Assembly: GCA_017467905.1 (NCBI GenBank)
Contig: JAFUKD010000028.1
Coordinates: forward strand, 24,470 to 88,469
Direction of reading: 5' to 3'
Length of the DNA: 64,000 bases
From: Phascolarctobacterium sp.
GTDB lineage: Bacteria > Bacillota > Negativicutes > Acidaminococcales > Acidaminococcaceae
A program made the translations under genes and the position numbers. Shown here one piece after another: positions 46,519-56,492 of the stretch. Position 1 is the first letter of the stretch. The number at the start of each line of letters is the position of its first letter. The notes under the pieces are model-generated. The model searched no databases and was not told the DNA's origin. It worked only from the letters and a program-made list of their open reading frames with translations.

Positions 46519-47868
46519 TTACCCTATAAGAATATTCTCTGCAGGATGGCGGATTCTGTCAACCTTTTTATTGAAGAAAGACATACTAAAGGTTAAAATG
46601 CCTATCCTGCCAATGTACATGGTGGCAATCAAAATCAGCTTGCACCAGGTATTCCATTCCACTGTAATCCCTACGCCTAAACCCGTTGTACTAAAGGCAG
46701 AAAACAGCTCGAACAAAATAAGCTCGTAGCTATGCTCATTAGTATCAAAGGCAAGCAGCAAGAAGAAGGCGAAAACTATCCATAGCTGCGCCAGAACAAA
46801 GATACTGTTGCTCTTGCTGATAGTAGAGCTATCAATACGTCTATTAAAGATTACTACATCCTTCTTTCCCCGCAGTAGTGCCAAAGTGGACATCAAAAGT
46901 ACGGCGAAGGTTGTAGTCTTGATACCACCGCCAGTTGATGTGGACGAAGCGCCAATAAACATCAGCGTCATAATCAGAGTAAGAGCAGCACCGCCCAGCA
47001 GGGATATATCTACAGTGTTGAAGCCTGCCGTGCGAGCAGAAACCGATTGAAAAAGCGAAGCAAGCCACTGCTGTCCTACAGGCAGGCGCCCTAAGGTAGC
47101 AGGGTTATCTGCTTCTAAAAGCCAAAAGAGCACTGCACCACCAAAAAGCAATACCGTATTAACCGTTAATACTATTTTAGTGTGCAGGGTAAGGTAACGC
47201 CAGCTGCGTTTATTACGCAAATCTCCAATAACGGTAAAGCCTAAGCCACCTAAAATAATCAGTGCCATAAAAATCAGGTTTACGGCAAGGCTACTTCTAA
47301 AGGCAGTCAGGCTGGCATTATCACCAAGCAGGTCAAAGCCTGCATTGCTAAAAGCAGATACAGCATGCCAGTAGCCCCAGTACAAGGCTTTATCTGCCAC
47401 GCCAAGCAGCTCGTAAAAATAAAAGGCAAGGATTGTGCCAAAGATGAATTCAATAATGAAAGTGTATTTAAGTATATCCAGCGCCATACGGATAACACCT
47501 TCCGGCGCACCTTGGTTTAGAGATTCCTGAATTAAAAGTCTTTGACCAATGTTGATGCGTTTACCCAAGCCAATACTAAAAAGCGTAGTAACGGTCATCA
47601 GGCCAACGCCACCAATCTGGATAAGAATGATAAGCACCACTTGCCCGAAGAGGCTTAAATCTCTGCCTGTGTCCAGCACCGAAAGCCCCGTTACGCAGGC
47701 AGCAGAAGTTGAAGTGAACAGCGCATCGACAAAGGGCAGCCACTGCCCGTTGTTATGAGCAATGGGTAACATCAGGAGCACTGTTCCCACCATAATTACC
47801 GCAGCAAAGCTAAATAAAATTACCATGCTCCGGTTCAGACTGAAAAATAAATGTACAAGCCTTTGCAT
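46519..47868 (-). CDS. ktrB: Potassium transporter membrane subunit, KtrB/TrkH type
   Basis: 449 residues with four M1-P-M2 repeats. Selectivity-filter-like segments TSTSAACVTGLS, SAFSNAGFDLLG, SARTAGFNTVDI and SAFSTTGLGVGI carry the conserved Gly residues. Takes up potassium, probably with sodium. Length is that of KtrB. First gene of ktrB-ktrA-trmH. Confidence 0.95.
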   Translation of the reverse strand: MQRLVHLFFSLNRSMVILFSFAAVIMVGTVLLMLPIAHNNGQWLPFVDALFTSTSAACVTGLSVLDTGRDLSLFGQVVLIILIQIGGVGLMTVTTLFSIGLGKRINIGQRLLIQESLNQGAPEGVIRMALDILKYTFIIEFIFGTILAFYFYELLGVADKALYWGYWHAVSAFSNAGFDLLGDNASLTAFRSSLAVNLIFMALIILGGLGFTVIGDLRNKRSWRYLTLHTKIVLTVNTVLLFGGAVLFWLLEADNPATLGRLPVGQQWLASLFQSVSARTAGFNTVDISLLGGAALTLIMTLMFIGASSTSTGGGIKTTTFAVLLMSTLALLRGKKDVVIFNRRIDSSTISKSNSIFVLAQLWIVFAFFLLLAFDTNEHSYELILFELFSAFSTTGLGVGITVEWNTWCKLILIATMYIGRIGILTFSMSFFNKKVDRIRHPAENILIG

Positions 47869-47933
47869 AAAGCTTCACCTCTATTTTATGAAGCGTCTTC
47901 CCATTTTCAACAAATATTGGCTTATCCAGTAAA

Positions 47934-47963
47934 ATTATACTAAAATCCTGCTATGAGCGTCAA
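47934..47963 (-). promoter_or_regulatory. Sigma-A promoter of ktrB-ktrA-trmH
   Basis: TTGACG (47958-47963), 18 bp, TATAAT (47934-47939), about 65 bases before the ktrB start. Confidence 0.75.
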
Positions 47964-48005
47964 ATGCTGCCCTGCACTTATAACAAAGAGTTCAAGATTT
48001 CCGGT

Positions 48006-48034
48006 AAAAAGAAAGTGCAGACCGAAGCCTGCAC
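48006..48034 (-). terminator. Rho-independent terminator at the end of the dcw cluster
   Basis: GTGCAG/CTGCAC stem with a TTCG-containing loop, then TTTCTTTTT on the minus strand, just after nrdR. Confidence 0.8.
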
Positions 48035-48038
48035 CTAG

Positions 48039-48521
48039 TTATTTGTTTTCAGTTTGGTTGTCTAAATTATTTTTGTTCATAATTCTTTGCAGCTCTTGCA
48101 TAAAATTATCAACATCAGCAAACTGCCTGTAAACAGAAGCGAAGCGTACATAGGCAATCTGGTCAGTTTGTTCCAGATACTTCATAACGATTTCGCCAAT
48201 CATAGTGCTATCCACTTCGGAATCGCCATGCATTCGCAGCTCCCGTTCAATCTTTTCAGCAATCTCCTGTACCTTTTCGTAAGCAATGGGACGTTTTTCA
48301 AACGCCTTTAACAAACCGCCCAGCAGCTTTTTGTTATCGAACAGCTCGCGGCGGCCATCCTTCTTGCTTACAACCAAGGGAGTTTCCTCATATTTTTCGT
48401 AGGTTGTAAAACGTCTGCCACATTCCGGACATTCGCGACGGCGACGGATGGAGCTGCCATCCTCTACGGAACGGCTATCTACCACGCGGCTGTCACGATG
48501 AGAGCAAAAGGGACACTTCAT
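48039..48521 (-). CDS. nrdR: Transcriptional repressor NrdR
   Basis: 160 residues. Zinc ribbon CPFCSHRDSRVVDSR...CPECGRRFTTYE, then the ATP-cone domain. Senses ATP/dATP and represses ribonucleotide reductase genes at NrdR boxes. GGAGG nine bases before the ATG; follows ftsZ by 15 bases, so it is read out with the division genes. Confidence 0.97.
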   Translation of the reverse strand: MKCPFCSHRDSRVVDSRSVEDGSSIRRRRECPECGRRFTTYEKYEETPLVVSKKDGRRELFDNKKLLGGLLKAFEKRPIAYEKVQEIAEKIERELRMHGDSEVDSTMIGEIVMKYLEQTDQIAYVRFASVYRQFADVDNFMQELQRIMNKNNLDNQTENK

Positions 48522-48536
48522 AACACAAATCCTCCC

Positions 48537-49637
48537 TTAGCCGCGCAGCCAAGGCGGAATTTCAGTATTGTCACGAGGAGGGAAGGGTCTTACCGGAGAC
48601 TGTTTTTCAGTAGTTTCCGGATTTTGAATGGTTTGAGTACCATAAGCAGGACGGTAACCGCCAATAGATTTCTCCGGTTTCAGGCTGGGGTTCTCTTCCT
48701 TGAAGCCGGTTGCGATTACGGTAATACGAATTTCATCTTCCAAAGCTTCGTCAATAACTGCACCAAAGATAATGTTAGCATTGGGGTCAACTGCTTCGGT
48801 GATGATGTTGGATGCTTCGTTAACATCAAACAAGGACAAGTCCTTACCACCGGTAATATTGAACAGCACGCCTTGCGCACCGTTGATGGAAGCTTCTAAA
48901 AGCGGGCTCTTAATAGCAGCTTCTGCAGCAGCCAAAGCGCCGCCTTCACCTTTAGCAGTACCAATACCCATCAAAGCGCTGCCTGCGTTGGACATAATTG
49001 CTCTAACGTCAGCAAAATCTGCGTTGATAAAGCCGGGAACGCTAATCATTTCAGAAATACCCTGCACACCTTGGCGCAACACGTCATCGGCAATGCGGAA
49101 AGCATCCAGCATAGAGGTTCTTCTATCAATAACCTGCAGCAATCTATCGTTAGGAATGGTGATGAGGGCATCAACCTTGGATTTCAAGGTTGCCAAGCCG
49201 CTCAAAGCCTGATTCATGCGGCGTTTGCCTTCAAACATAAAGGGTTTGGTAACTACGCCAACAGTAAGAGCGCCTACTTCCTTCGCACATTCAGCAACAA
49301 CATGCGCAGCACCGGTACCGGTACCGCCGCCCATGCCTGCGGTTACGAATACCATATCCGCACCCTTCAGTACTTCTAAAATTTGTTCACGAGATTCTTC
49401 TGCAGCCTTTTCACCAATTTCAGGATTCGCGCCTGCACCCAAGCCCTTAGTAAGCTTTTCGCCAATTTGGATGCGGGTTTCTGCCTTGGAAAGCATCAAC
49501 GCCTGCGCGTCACAGTTCACAGCAATAAATTCTACGCCCTTTACACCGGCAGTAATCATACGGTTTACGGCATTATTACCGCCGCCACCAACACCAATGA
49601 CTTTAATGTTAGCCAATGCTTCAAATTCTTCAAACAT
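48537..49637 (-). CDS. ftsZ: Cell division protein FtsZ
   Basis: 366 residues. N-terminal [15 protein letters not shown], tubulin signature [16 protein letters not shown], and the T7 loop [13 protein letters not shown] short linker leads to the C-terminal peptide EIPPWLRG that docks membrane tethers. No ftsA is adjacent, so the tether is encoded elsewhere or is SepF (yggS at the left edge hints at a sepF neighbourhood). GGGGG ten bases before the ATG. Confidence 0.98.
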   Translation of the reverse strand: MFEEFEALANIKVIGVGGGGNNAVNRMITAGVKGVEFIAVNCDAQALMLSKAETRIQIGEKLTKGLGAGANPEIGEKAAEESREQILEVLKGADMVFVTAGMGGGTGTGAAHVVAECAKEVGALTVGVVTKPFMFEGKRRMNQALSGLATLKSKVDALITIPNDRLLQVIDRRTSMLDAFRIADDVLRQGVQGISEMISVPGFINADFADVRAIMSNAGSALMGIGTAKGEGGALAAAEAAIKSPLLEASINGAQGVLFNITGGKDLSLFDVNEASNIITEAVDPNANIIFGAVIDEALEDEIRITVIATGFKEENPSLKPEKSIGGYRPAYGTQTIQNPETTEKQSPVRPFPPRDNTEIPPWLRG

Positions 49638-49741
49638 ATTACACGTTCCCCCTTATAACTCTTGGGATTCAATTTATATTAAAATAAAAAATTCCTAAAT
49701 TCATACATTCAACATCAGTATATAAATTTCCTGCTAATTTT

Positions 49742-50521
49742 TTAATTTTTCACTTTATCTTTCAACCTGATATAAGGTTTGGAGTAAGTCAGGTCAATGT
49801 ATTCGGCAACTATCTTTTTGCCTTTAATTTCGTTGAAAACAGTCATAAACAATTCGCTCTTATCCTGCAGCTCGTCAATGGGACCAAGCAGAATAGGAAA
49901 GCCTACCTTTAGTTGAACCTTAACGTTTCTTTCTTTATCAATGCCAATTTCTACAAACTGGTTCTGCGCTTCCAAGTCAATGCTGTCTAAAAACTGCAGT
50001 ATACCCAAAACATTTTTATTGTCTACCACATCACCAATATACAAACTGCCGCAATCTTCCCCCGTAAGCATGGGAGCGTTGTCATCCGGAATACCACTGG
50101 TAACATCCATCACCGTACCGCAGTAGCCAACCTTGGCATAGCCCTGGTAAGCGTTTTCTACATATAAAGCAGGCTGGCGTTCCTGCACGTTGATGTGTAA
50201 AACTCCAGGCCATTTATATTCTGCGTGAGCATTTTTAAAACGCACGTCGTGGCGCAGGGCTTCTTCCACCTTGTCGGAATCTACATTGAACATATTAAAC
50301 GGCTTCTGCGAGCCTGCCAGCTGTAAGATATCTTCCTCGGTCAAATGCTTAGTGCCGTGAATGGCTACACTACCGCAGGCAAAAGTAGGTCTGTGCAGAT
50401 AATGATAAATACCTACGAACACTGCCGCGATAACTGCAAATATGGTTAGAAGGCGCAGCATACGCAAGCGACGTTGTTTACGACGTACTCGTAATTTTTC
50501 ACGCATTGTCATCTCGTTCAT
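49742..50521 (-). CDS. ftsQ: FtsQ/DivIB-type division protein
   Basis: 259 residues. Basic cytoplasmic tail, one membrane helix (about 22-42), then a POTRA domain (FACGSVAIHGTKHLTEEDILQ) and a FtsQ/DivIB beta-domain. Acts outside the cytoplasmic membrane with FtsL and FtsB-like proteins. Strong AAGGAG nine bases from the ATG. Separated from ddl by 140 bases of dyad-rich sequence and from ftsZ by 104 AT-rich bases. Confidence 0.92.
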   Translation of the reverse strand: MNEMTMREKLRVRRKQRRLRMLRLLTIFAVIAAVFVGIYHYLHRPTFACGSVAIHGTKHLTEEDILQLAGSQKPFNMFNVDSDKVEEALRHDVRFKNAHAEYKWPGVLHINVQERQPALYVENAYQGYAKVGYCGTVMDVTSGIPDDNAPMLTGEDCGSLYIGDVVDNKNVLGILQFLDSIDLEAQNQFVEIGIDKERNVKVQLKVGFPILLGPIDELQDKSELFMTVFNEIKGKKIVAEYIDLTYSKPYIRLKDKVKN

Positions 50522-50561
50522 TTCACTGCGCTCCTTTCATTAATGGAAGTAAAAAATTGTT

Positions 50562-50620
50562 AGAAGTGCCGTAAGGCGCAAAGCAACTAAATTCGTGAAG
50601 CGACGGCGCACCGGTCGTCC
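50562..50620. repeat. Dyad-rich spacer between ddl and ftsQ
   Basis: Two hairpins: GTGCC-GTAA-GGCGC (50566-50579) and CGACGG-CGCA-CCG(g)TCG (50601-50617, one bulge). GC-richer than the surroundings and non-coding. Resembles the double-hairpin spacers elsewhere in layout but not in sequence. Confidence 0.4.
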
Positions 50621-50661
50621 GCCAAGCAAGCAATCGCAGCTCCAACAAAGTTAGGTGGTGC

Positions 50662-51606
50662 TTATAAAGCTTTTGCGGAAAGCAAAATCATTTCGCACAA
50701 GGACGCAAAATCAATTCCCACTGCCGCTGCTTCCTTAGGTACCAAGCTGGTAGCAGTCATACCGGGAATGGTGTTCGCTTCCAATACATAGCCAATGTTT
50801 TTGGCATCAAGCATTACGTCAATACGGGCAACGCCACTTAACCCCAGCACCTTGTAGGTTTCCAAAGCCAAGCCCTGTACATAGGCAGTAACCTCTTCGC
50901 TCAAGGGTGCAGGCACTAAATAATCAGTTGCACCAGTAGTGTATTTGGAATGGTAGTCATAGGAACCGGAATGGGGTGCAATCATTACGATGGGCAAAGC
51001 TTGAAGTTTTCCATCCACTTCCATTACGCCGCAGGTTAATTCCTTGCCGTCAATACATTCTTCTACTAAAACTAAATCGCTGTATTTGAAGGTATTTGCC
51101 AAAGCAGCCTGCACGTCAGCCACAGCCTTAACAATTTCCACACCAATACTTGAGCCTTGGTCTGCCGCCTTAATTACCACGGGTACGCCAAAGGTTGCCA
51201 GTATTTCTTGTTCTATAAGCGCCATATCTTTATCGTAGCGTTTATTATACATCAGGCATTTAGGAGTGCTGATATTTGCAGAAAGCAGGAAGCGTTTGGT
51301 AGCAACCTTATCCATTGCTACTGCACTGGCAAGCACGCCGCTACCGGTGTAAGGCATTTTAACTGCTTCCAGAATACTTTGCAGGCGACCGTCTTCACCG
51401 TACATACCGTGTACTGCATTGAACACAACCTTAGCATCAAGGGCACGCAAATCTTCTACTAATTTTTCGGGAACAAGCTCTACTTCCACTGCGTTGTAGC
51501 CCTTAGTACGCAAAGCTTCCGCAATAGCAGTACCGGTTCTACGAGAAACTTCTGCTTCGGAAGAAGGACCGCCCAAAACAACAGCTACTACATCTTGTTT
51601 ATTCAT
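50662..51606 (-). CDS. ddl: D-alanine-D-alanine ligase
   Basis: 314 residues. ATP-grasp: VVLGGPSSEAEVSRRTG, VFNAVHGMYGEDGRLQSILE, PVVIKAADQGSSIGVEIV and the metal site YVLEANTIPGMTATSLVPKEA. Makes the D-Ala-D-Ala end of the wall precursor. The start overlaps the murC stop by four bases. Confidence 0.97.
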   Translation of the reverse strand: MNKQDVVAVVLGGPSSEAEVSRRTGTAIAEALRTKGYNAVEVELVPEKLVEDLRALDAKVVFNAVHGMYGEDGRLQSILEAVKMPYTGSGVLASAVAMDKVATKRFLLSANISTPKCLMYNKRYDKDMALIEQEILATFGVPVVIKAADQGSSIGVEIVKAVADVQAALANTFKYSDLVLVEECIDGKELTCGVMEVDGKLQALPIVMIAPHSGSYDYHSKYTTGATDYLVPAPLSEEVTAYVQGLALETYKVLGLSGVARIDVMLDAKNIGYVLEANTIPGMTATSLVPKEAAAVGIDFASLCEMILLSAKAL

Positions 51607-52985
51607 TTATTTTTACGCTCCAATTCTCTTACCAGCTCTTCGCCAACCTTAAATACATCACCTGCGCCAACGGTTAAGATTAAATCTCCCGCAGCAGCCT
51701 TGGCTTCTAAATATTCTTCTGCCTTCGCCAATCTGGGAATGTAGGTTACTTCCTTGCCCAATGCCTTACGCACGCCCTCTGCCAAAGCTTCTGAGGTAAT
51801 TCCGGGAATGGGAGCTTCGCTGGCAGCATAAATATCTGTCAGGATAAGCTCGTCACAATCGGCAAAGCAGTTGCAGAATTCATTGAACAACAGCTTAGTG
51901 CGGCTGTAACGGTGGGGCTGGAACAAGCACAGCAGGCGCTTAGGTTGGGTTTGGCGCGCTGCCTTTAATGTCACTTCTATTTCCGTAGGATGATGAGCAT
52001 AATCGTCAACTATCCACACGCCGCCAACCTTGCCCTTGGTTTCAAAGCGTCGCTTCGCTCCGCCAAACTTCGCCAAGGAAGCCAAGATGCTTTCGGTAGC
52101 AATGCCCATCTCTCTTGCCGCCGCAAAGGCACCAACAGAATTAAGCACATTATGGCGACCGGGAACGATTAGTCTAACCTCGGTAATGAATTCATCTTTA
52201 TAGTACAGCTTGTAGGTAGTGCCATCAACGCCGTAGCAAATATCCTTCGCTACATAATCAGCCTCTTCCAAGCCGTAGGTAATAATCTCTTGCTCAGTTT
52301 CCTGCGCCAAGGCTTTCACTTTAGCGTTATCCACGCACAAGATCGCCTTGCCGCCGGGGGTAATATTGCTTAAAAACTGCTTAAAGGCAGCGTAAATCTT
52401 TTCTTCCGTACCATAATAATCAAGATGGTCATCTTCAATATTGGTTACAATGACAAGGCTGGGGTTCAGCTTCAAAAAGGAACCGTCGCTTTCATCAGCT
52501 TCTGCCACAATGTAGCTTCCTGTACCATTACAAGCGTTACCACCCAAGCTGCTTACCTCGCCGCCAATGATGACGGTAGGGTCTACCTTGCCTTCAACTG
52601 CAATGCAGGAAAGCATGGCGCTGGTAGTAGTTTTGCCGTGCGCACCTGCCACAGCAACACCATCACCCTTATTAAAGATAGCAGCCAATAAATCACTGCG
52701 GTGGTAAACAGGAATACCCTGCTCCTTCGCCGCAACAAGCTCCGGGTTATCTGCATGAATGGCAGTGGAGACAACTACTGCTTCGGCATCAGCGTCACTT
52801 ACCTGACAGGCATCGTGCCCCATGAAAACCATGGCGCCTTCGTTCGCCAAGCGTGCGGAAACACGCCCTGCGTTCAAGTCAGAACCGCTGACATTATAAC
52901 CACGCTTTATTAAAACATAGGCAATGGCGCTCATTCCTGCACCGCCAATGCCAATGAAATGAAAATTTCGCAATTTATCTAACAC
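51603..52985 (-). CDS. murC: UDP-N-acetylmuramate-L-alanine ligase
   Basis: 460 residues. FIGIGGAGMSAIAYVL, ATP loop VAGAHGKTTTSAML, EADESDGSFL and DDYAHHPTEI. Adds L-Ala to UDP-MurNAc. murB, usual neighbour, is missing. Confidence 0.97.
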   Translation of the reverse strand: MLDKLRNFHFIGIGGAGMSAIAYVLIKRGYNVSGSDLNAGRVSARLANEGAMVFMGHDACQVSDADAEAVVVSTAIHADNPELVAAKEQGIPVYHRSDLLAAIFNKGDGVAVAGAHGKTTTSAMLSCIAVEGKVDPTVIIGGEVSSLGGNACNGTGSYIVAEADESDGSFLKLNPSLVIVTNIEDDHLDYYGTEEKIYAAFKQFLSNITPGGKAILCVDNAKVKALAQETEQEIITYGLEEADYVAKDICYGVDGTTYKLYYKDEFITEVRLIVPGRHNVLNSVGAFAAAREMGIATESILASLAKFGGAKRRFETKGKVGGVWIVDDYAHHPTEIEVTLKAARQTQPKRLLCLFQPHRYSRTKLLFNEFCNCFADCDELILTDIYAASEAPIPGITSEALAEGVRKALGKEVTYIPRLAKAEEYLEAKAAAGDLILTVGAGDVFKVGEELVRELERKNK

Positions 52986-52998
52986 TGGAGAACCTCCC

Positions 52999-54102
52999 CT
53001 ATTTTTTTAGCAAGGCCAAGGCTTGCTTAGCAATGTCTTCTGCAGCCTGGGGCTTGCCCAAGGTTTTTGCTGCCTTCGCCATTGCAGTTAATTCTTCTTC
53101 ATGAACCAATAAATGCTCCACTATTTCCAAAATCTTTTCGCCGGTCATTTCCTTATCCAAAATAACCTTTGCCGCACCGGCAGCTTCCACTGCGCGGGCA
53201 TTAAACTCCTGATGGTTGGCAGTAGCGAAGGGATAGGGAATTAAAACGGAAGGAATACCTTTTGCAGTAATCTCTGCCAAACCAATAGCACCTGCACGGC
53301 ACACAGCTAAATCTGCCGCCGCCAATGCCACAGGCATATTATGCAGATAGGGTTTGATGATGATGTTATCCTTCACCCCACCGCGTTTAGCAATTTCTTC
53401 CATATAAGCTTCATAGTTAATATCGCCAGTGGCATGCAGCACCTGCACGTCATGGCGACCAGAAAGAGCAAGCTCCGCATCCAGCATAGCCTGGTTAATA
53501 CTGCGGGCACCACGGCTGCCGCCAAAAACAAGGATGGTCTTTTTCTCCGGGTCTAGGCCCAGCTCTTCATAAGCTTCTGCACGCTTGTTGTTTAAAATTT
53601 CTGTGCGGATGGGGTTGCCTGTATAGACATAATCTGCACCGCCACCAAAATACTTACGTGCCTCCTTGTAGCCCAAGAAAACCTTTTTTACATAGCGGGA
53701 TAAAATTTTATTGGTTACGCCCGGCATGGCGTTCTGCTCCTGAATGCAGGCAGGCACTCTATGAAGCGCCGCCATAAATGTAATTGGCCCGCACACAAAG
53801 CCGCCGGTACCAATTACCAAATCAGGCTTTTCGTTCTTCAAAATATTATAGGCATCCCATAAACCGGTAAACAGCTTGCCAAAGCTGCGCAAGGTATCCA
53901 AGCTTAAACTGCGTTTAAAGCCTGCTACCTCAATAAATTTTAAGGGATAACCGTAACGGGGAATGATATCTTTTTCCAAGCCCTGTTCAGTACCGACAAA
54001 AATAATTTCTGCTTCGGGGTGCAGCTTTTTAATTTCATCTGCAATAGTCAAAGCAGGATAAATATGACCACCGGTACCACCACCGGAAAGAATAATCTTC
54101 AA
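52999..54102 (-). CDS. murG: UDP-GlcNAc:lipid I N-acetylglucosaminyltransferase
   Basis: 367 residues. ILSGGGTGGHIYPALTIAD, VIGTGGFVCGPITFMA, PACIQEQNAMPGVTNK, CRAGAIGLAEITAKG and PSVLIPYPFATANHQEFNA. Peripheral membrane GT-B enzyme that makes lipid II. Follows murD by 17 bases; ftsW, often between them, is absent. Confidence 0.97.
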   Translation of the reverse strand: MKIILSGGGTGGHIYPALTIADEIKKLHPEAEIIFVGTEQGLEKDIIPRYGYPLKFIEVAGFKRSLSLDTLRSFGKLFTGLWDAYNILKNEKPDLVIGTGGFVCGPITFMAALHRVPACIQEQNAMPGVTNKILSRYVKKVFLGYKEARKYFGGGADYVYTGNPIRTEILNNKRAEAYEELGLDPEKKTILVFGGSRGARSINQAMLDAELALSGRHDVQVLHATGDINYEAYMEEIAKRGGVKDNIIIKPYLHNMPVALAAADLAVCRAGAIGLAEITAKGIPSVLIPYPFATANHQEFNARAVEAAGAAKVILDKEMTGEKILEIVEHLLVHEEELTAMAKAAKTLGKPQAAEDIAKQALALLKK

Positions 54103-54119
54103 GGGGATTCCTCCTCATT

Positions 54120-55478
54120 TTAGCGTTTGGCAAGCTCCATAACCAAATCTTTGAAGCGTTGCCCTCGCTCGGGGTAATTTTTGAACATGTCATAAGAAGA
54201 GCACGCAGGAGAAAGCAGCACCACCTGCGGTTCAGCTGCTGCAGCATAAGCACGCTCCACCGCATCCTCAAAGCTGCCGGCAATTTGAATATTCTCTACG
54301 CCACAGGCAACAGCCACCTCATAAAAGCGCTCCTTGGCATTGCCCAAAAGAATCAGTAAATCTGTCTTTTCTCTGACAACCTCCATCATGGGCGTTAGCT
54401 CCGTCATTTTGTCGTAGCCACCTGCCAGCAAAATAACATGTCCGTTTTTAAATGCTTGTAATGCCTTAATGGCAGAATCCGTATTAGTAGCCTTGGAATC
54501 GTTGTAATACTTCACACCCTTAATGGTGGTAACATATTCCAAGCGATGCTCCACTGCTTTAAAATTACGCAGCACCTCTGCCATATCCGCAATGGAAACG
54601 CCAGCAAAAAATCCGCAGGCAATGGCAGCCAAAATATTTTCTTCGTTATGACCGCCAAATAGATGCACATCATCCACAGCACAGACTATTGCCTCTACAT
54701 CCTTCCATTTTACCACAAAATTATTATCTTGTATAAAAACGCCCTGTTCTAACGGGAAAATTCTGCTAAAGAAGCAAATCTGCCCCTTACTTTCCTGCGC
54801 CCAGGAACGTACCTCTCCATCGTCGTAATTTAAAATAGTCACCTGCTCTGCGGTCTGCTTGGTAAAGATCTTCTTCTTCGCCCCACCATAAGCTTCCATA
54901 GTATAGTGACGTTCCAAATGGTCGGGGGTTAGGTTCAACACCACCGCAATATCCGGAGCAAAGCTAACTACCTTCTCCAGTTGGAAGCTGGAAAGCTCTG
55001 CCGCCAACCACGCCTCATCATTCAAGGGCTCTACTTCCTTGCTCAGGGCAAAGCCAATATTTCCACCCACTGCGGAAGGCACCGGCAGCTTCTTGAACAT
55101 TTCACCTACGATACTGGTGGTAGTGGTTTTGCCGTTAGTTCCGGTAATGGCAGCAATATGCCCGCCATAATTACGGTAGGCAAGCTCCACCTCGCTAATA
55201 ACTTCCAACCCCTTTTGCTCTGCCAGCAGTACATTTTCGTTGTCGCAGGGAACTCCCGGAGAAAGCACCAAAAGCCCGGCAAAGCCGAGCAATTTTTCAA
55301 AGCCGCCGCAGACCAAAGCGCCACCTTGGGCAGCTAAAGCCTGTTGCAGTTCATTTGCGATTGTACATTCACTATCATTATATAAGAACACCTGCCACCC
55401 GTGCCTTGCCAGCACTTCGGCAGCACCACGCCCGCTTACGCCGGCGCCGTACACAATAACAGACTTTCCATCAGCCAC
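54120..55478 (-). CDS. murD: UDP-MurNAc-L-Ala:D-glutamate ligase
   Basis: 452 residues. N-terminal VIVYGAGVSGRGAAEVLARHG, ATP loop AITGTNGKTTTTSIVGEM, ELSSFQLE and NDSKATNTDSAIKAL. Adds D-Glu. Confidence 0.97.
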   Translation of the reverse strand: MADGKSVIVYGAGVSGRGAAEVLARHGWQVFLYNDSECTIANELQQALAAQGGALVCGGFEKLLGFAGLLVLSPGVPCDNENVLLAEQKGLEVISEVELAYRNYGGHIAAITGTNGKTTTTSIVGEMFKKLPVPSAVGGNIGFALSKEVEPLNDEAWLAAELSSFQLEKVVSFAPDIAVVLNLTPDHLERHYTMEAYGGAKKKIFTKQTAEQVTILNYDDGEVRSWAQESKGQICFFSRIFPLEQGVFIQDNNFVVKWKDVEAIVCAVDDVHLFGGHNEENILAAIACGFFAGVSIADMAEVLRNFKAVEHRLEYVTTIKGVKYYNDSKATNTDSAIKALQAFKNGHVILLAGGYDKMTELTPMMEVVREKTDLLILLGNAKERFYEVAVACGVENIQIAGSFEDAVERAYAAAAEPQVVLLSPACSSYDMFKNYPERGQRFKDLVMELAKR

Positions 55479-55496
55479 GTTAATGCGCCCCCTAAA

Positions 55497-56471
55497 TTAA
55501 TTTATACCCAAACGATACAGGCGCATTAAGAACAAACCAAAGGAAACTAAGGACAGTGCCACACTTGCGCCGGTAAACACTGCCACTACCTTGGTTTCGC
55601 GCCAGCCGCCTAATTCAAAATGATGATGTAAAGGACTCATCCGGAAAATTCTCTTGCCGCCGCTAAGACGGAAGTAGGTTACCTGAATAATTACAGAAGC
55701 AGCCTCTGCCACATATACGCCGCCTAAAATTACCAGCAGCAGCTCTGTATTTGTCAAAAGCGCCAAGGCTGCAACGCCACCGCCCAAAGCAAGGGAGCCT
55801 GTATCACCCATGAACACCTTTGCCGGATAGCGGTTAAAGAGCAAAAATCCCAAGCAGGCACCGGTCATGGCATAGGCAAAGCCGCCCAAGCCATTAGCCC
55901 CCAAGGTGATAAAGCCATAGGTTAAGGTTACGGGAATGGTTACGCTTGCCGCCAGCCCGTCCAAGCCATCAGTCAAGTTCACCGCATTGGTAGTACCAAC
56001 CAAAAGCAGGAACGCCAAAACATAATAGCCCCAGCCCAAGTCAACAATTACATCCAAGCCGGGAACCCATACGGTTGTACTGCGGATATAATGCTCTGCA
56101 TAATAAACGTAAGCACCAGCCAAAGCAAACTGCATCAAAAATTTTTGGATGGCAGTCAAGCCCAGGTTACGCTTCATAACAACCTTGATGTAATCGTCAA
56201 TAAAGCCAATCAAGCCATGACCAAGAAGCAGCACCAAAGCAATGAGCACTTGGGGAGTTAAATCGCCCCAGATTACCAAGGAAAGCACAATGGCAACGAT
56301 AATCATAATACCGCCCATGGTAGGAGTACCGCTTTTCTTTTTGTGGCTTTCGGGACCACAGCCGCGAATGCTTTGTCCAAATTTAATTCTGTGTAAGAAA
56401 GGTATCAGAAACGGCCCCATCAATGCACATACAGCAAAGGCCGTAATTAAAATCAGTAGTTCAGAACTCAT
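55497..56471 (-). CDS. mraY: Phospho-N-acetylmuramoyl-pentapeptide transferase
   Basis: 324 residues from ATG 56471, seven bases after GGGGGA; a TTG five codons upstream sits in that site. About ten membrane helices. Motifs SHKKKSGTPTMGG, the catalytic GFIDDYIKV, NAVNLTDGLDGLA and the C-terminal MSPLHHHFELGGW. Makes lipid I. Confidence 0.97.
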   Translation of the reverse strand: MSSELLILITAFAVCALMGPFLIPFLHRIKFGQSIRGCGPESHKKKSGTPTMGGIMIIVAIVLSLVIWGDLTPQVLIALVLLLGHGLIGFIDDYIKVVMKRNLGLTAIQKFLMQFALAGAYVYYAEHYIRSTTVWVPGLDVIVDLGWGYYVLAFLLLVGTTNAVNLTDGLDGLAASVTIPVTLTYGFITLGANGLGGFAYAMTGACLGFLLFNRYPAKVFMGDTGSLALGGGVAALALLTNTELLLVILGGVYVAEAASVIIQVTYFRLSGGKRIFRMSPLHHHFELGGWRETKVVAVFTGASVALSLVSFGLFLMRLYRLGIN

Positions 56472-56492
56472 GCACAGTTCCCCCAAGCAAAT

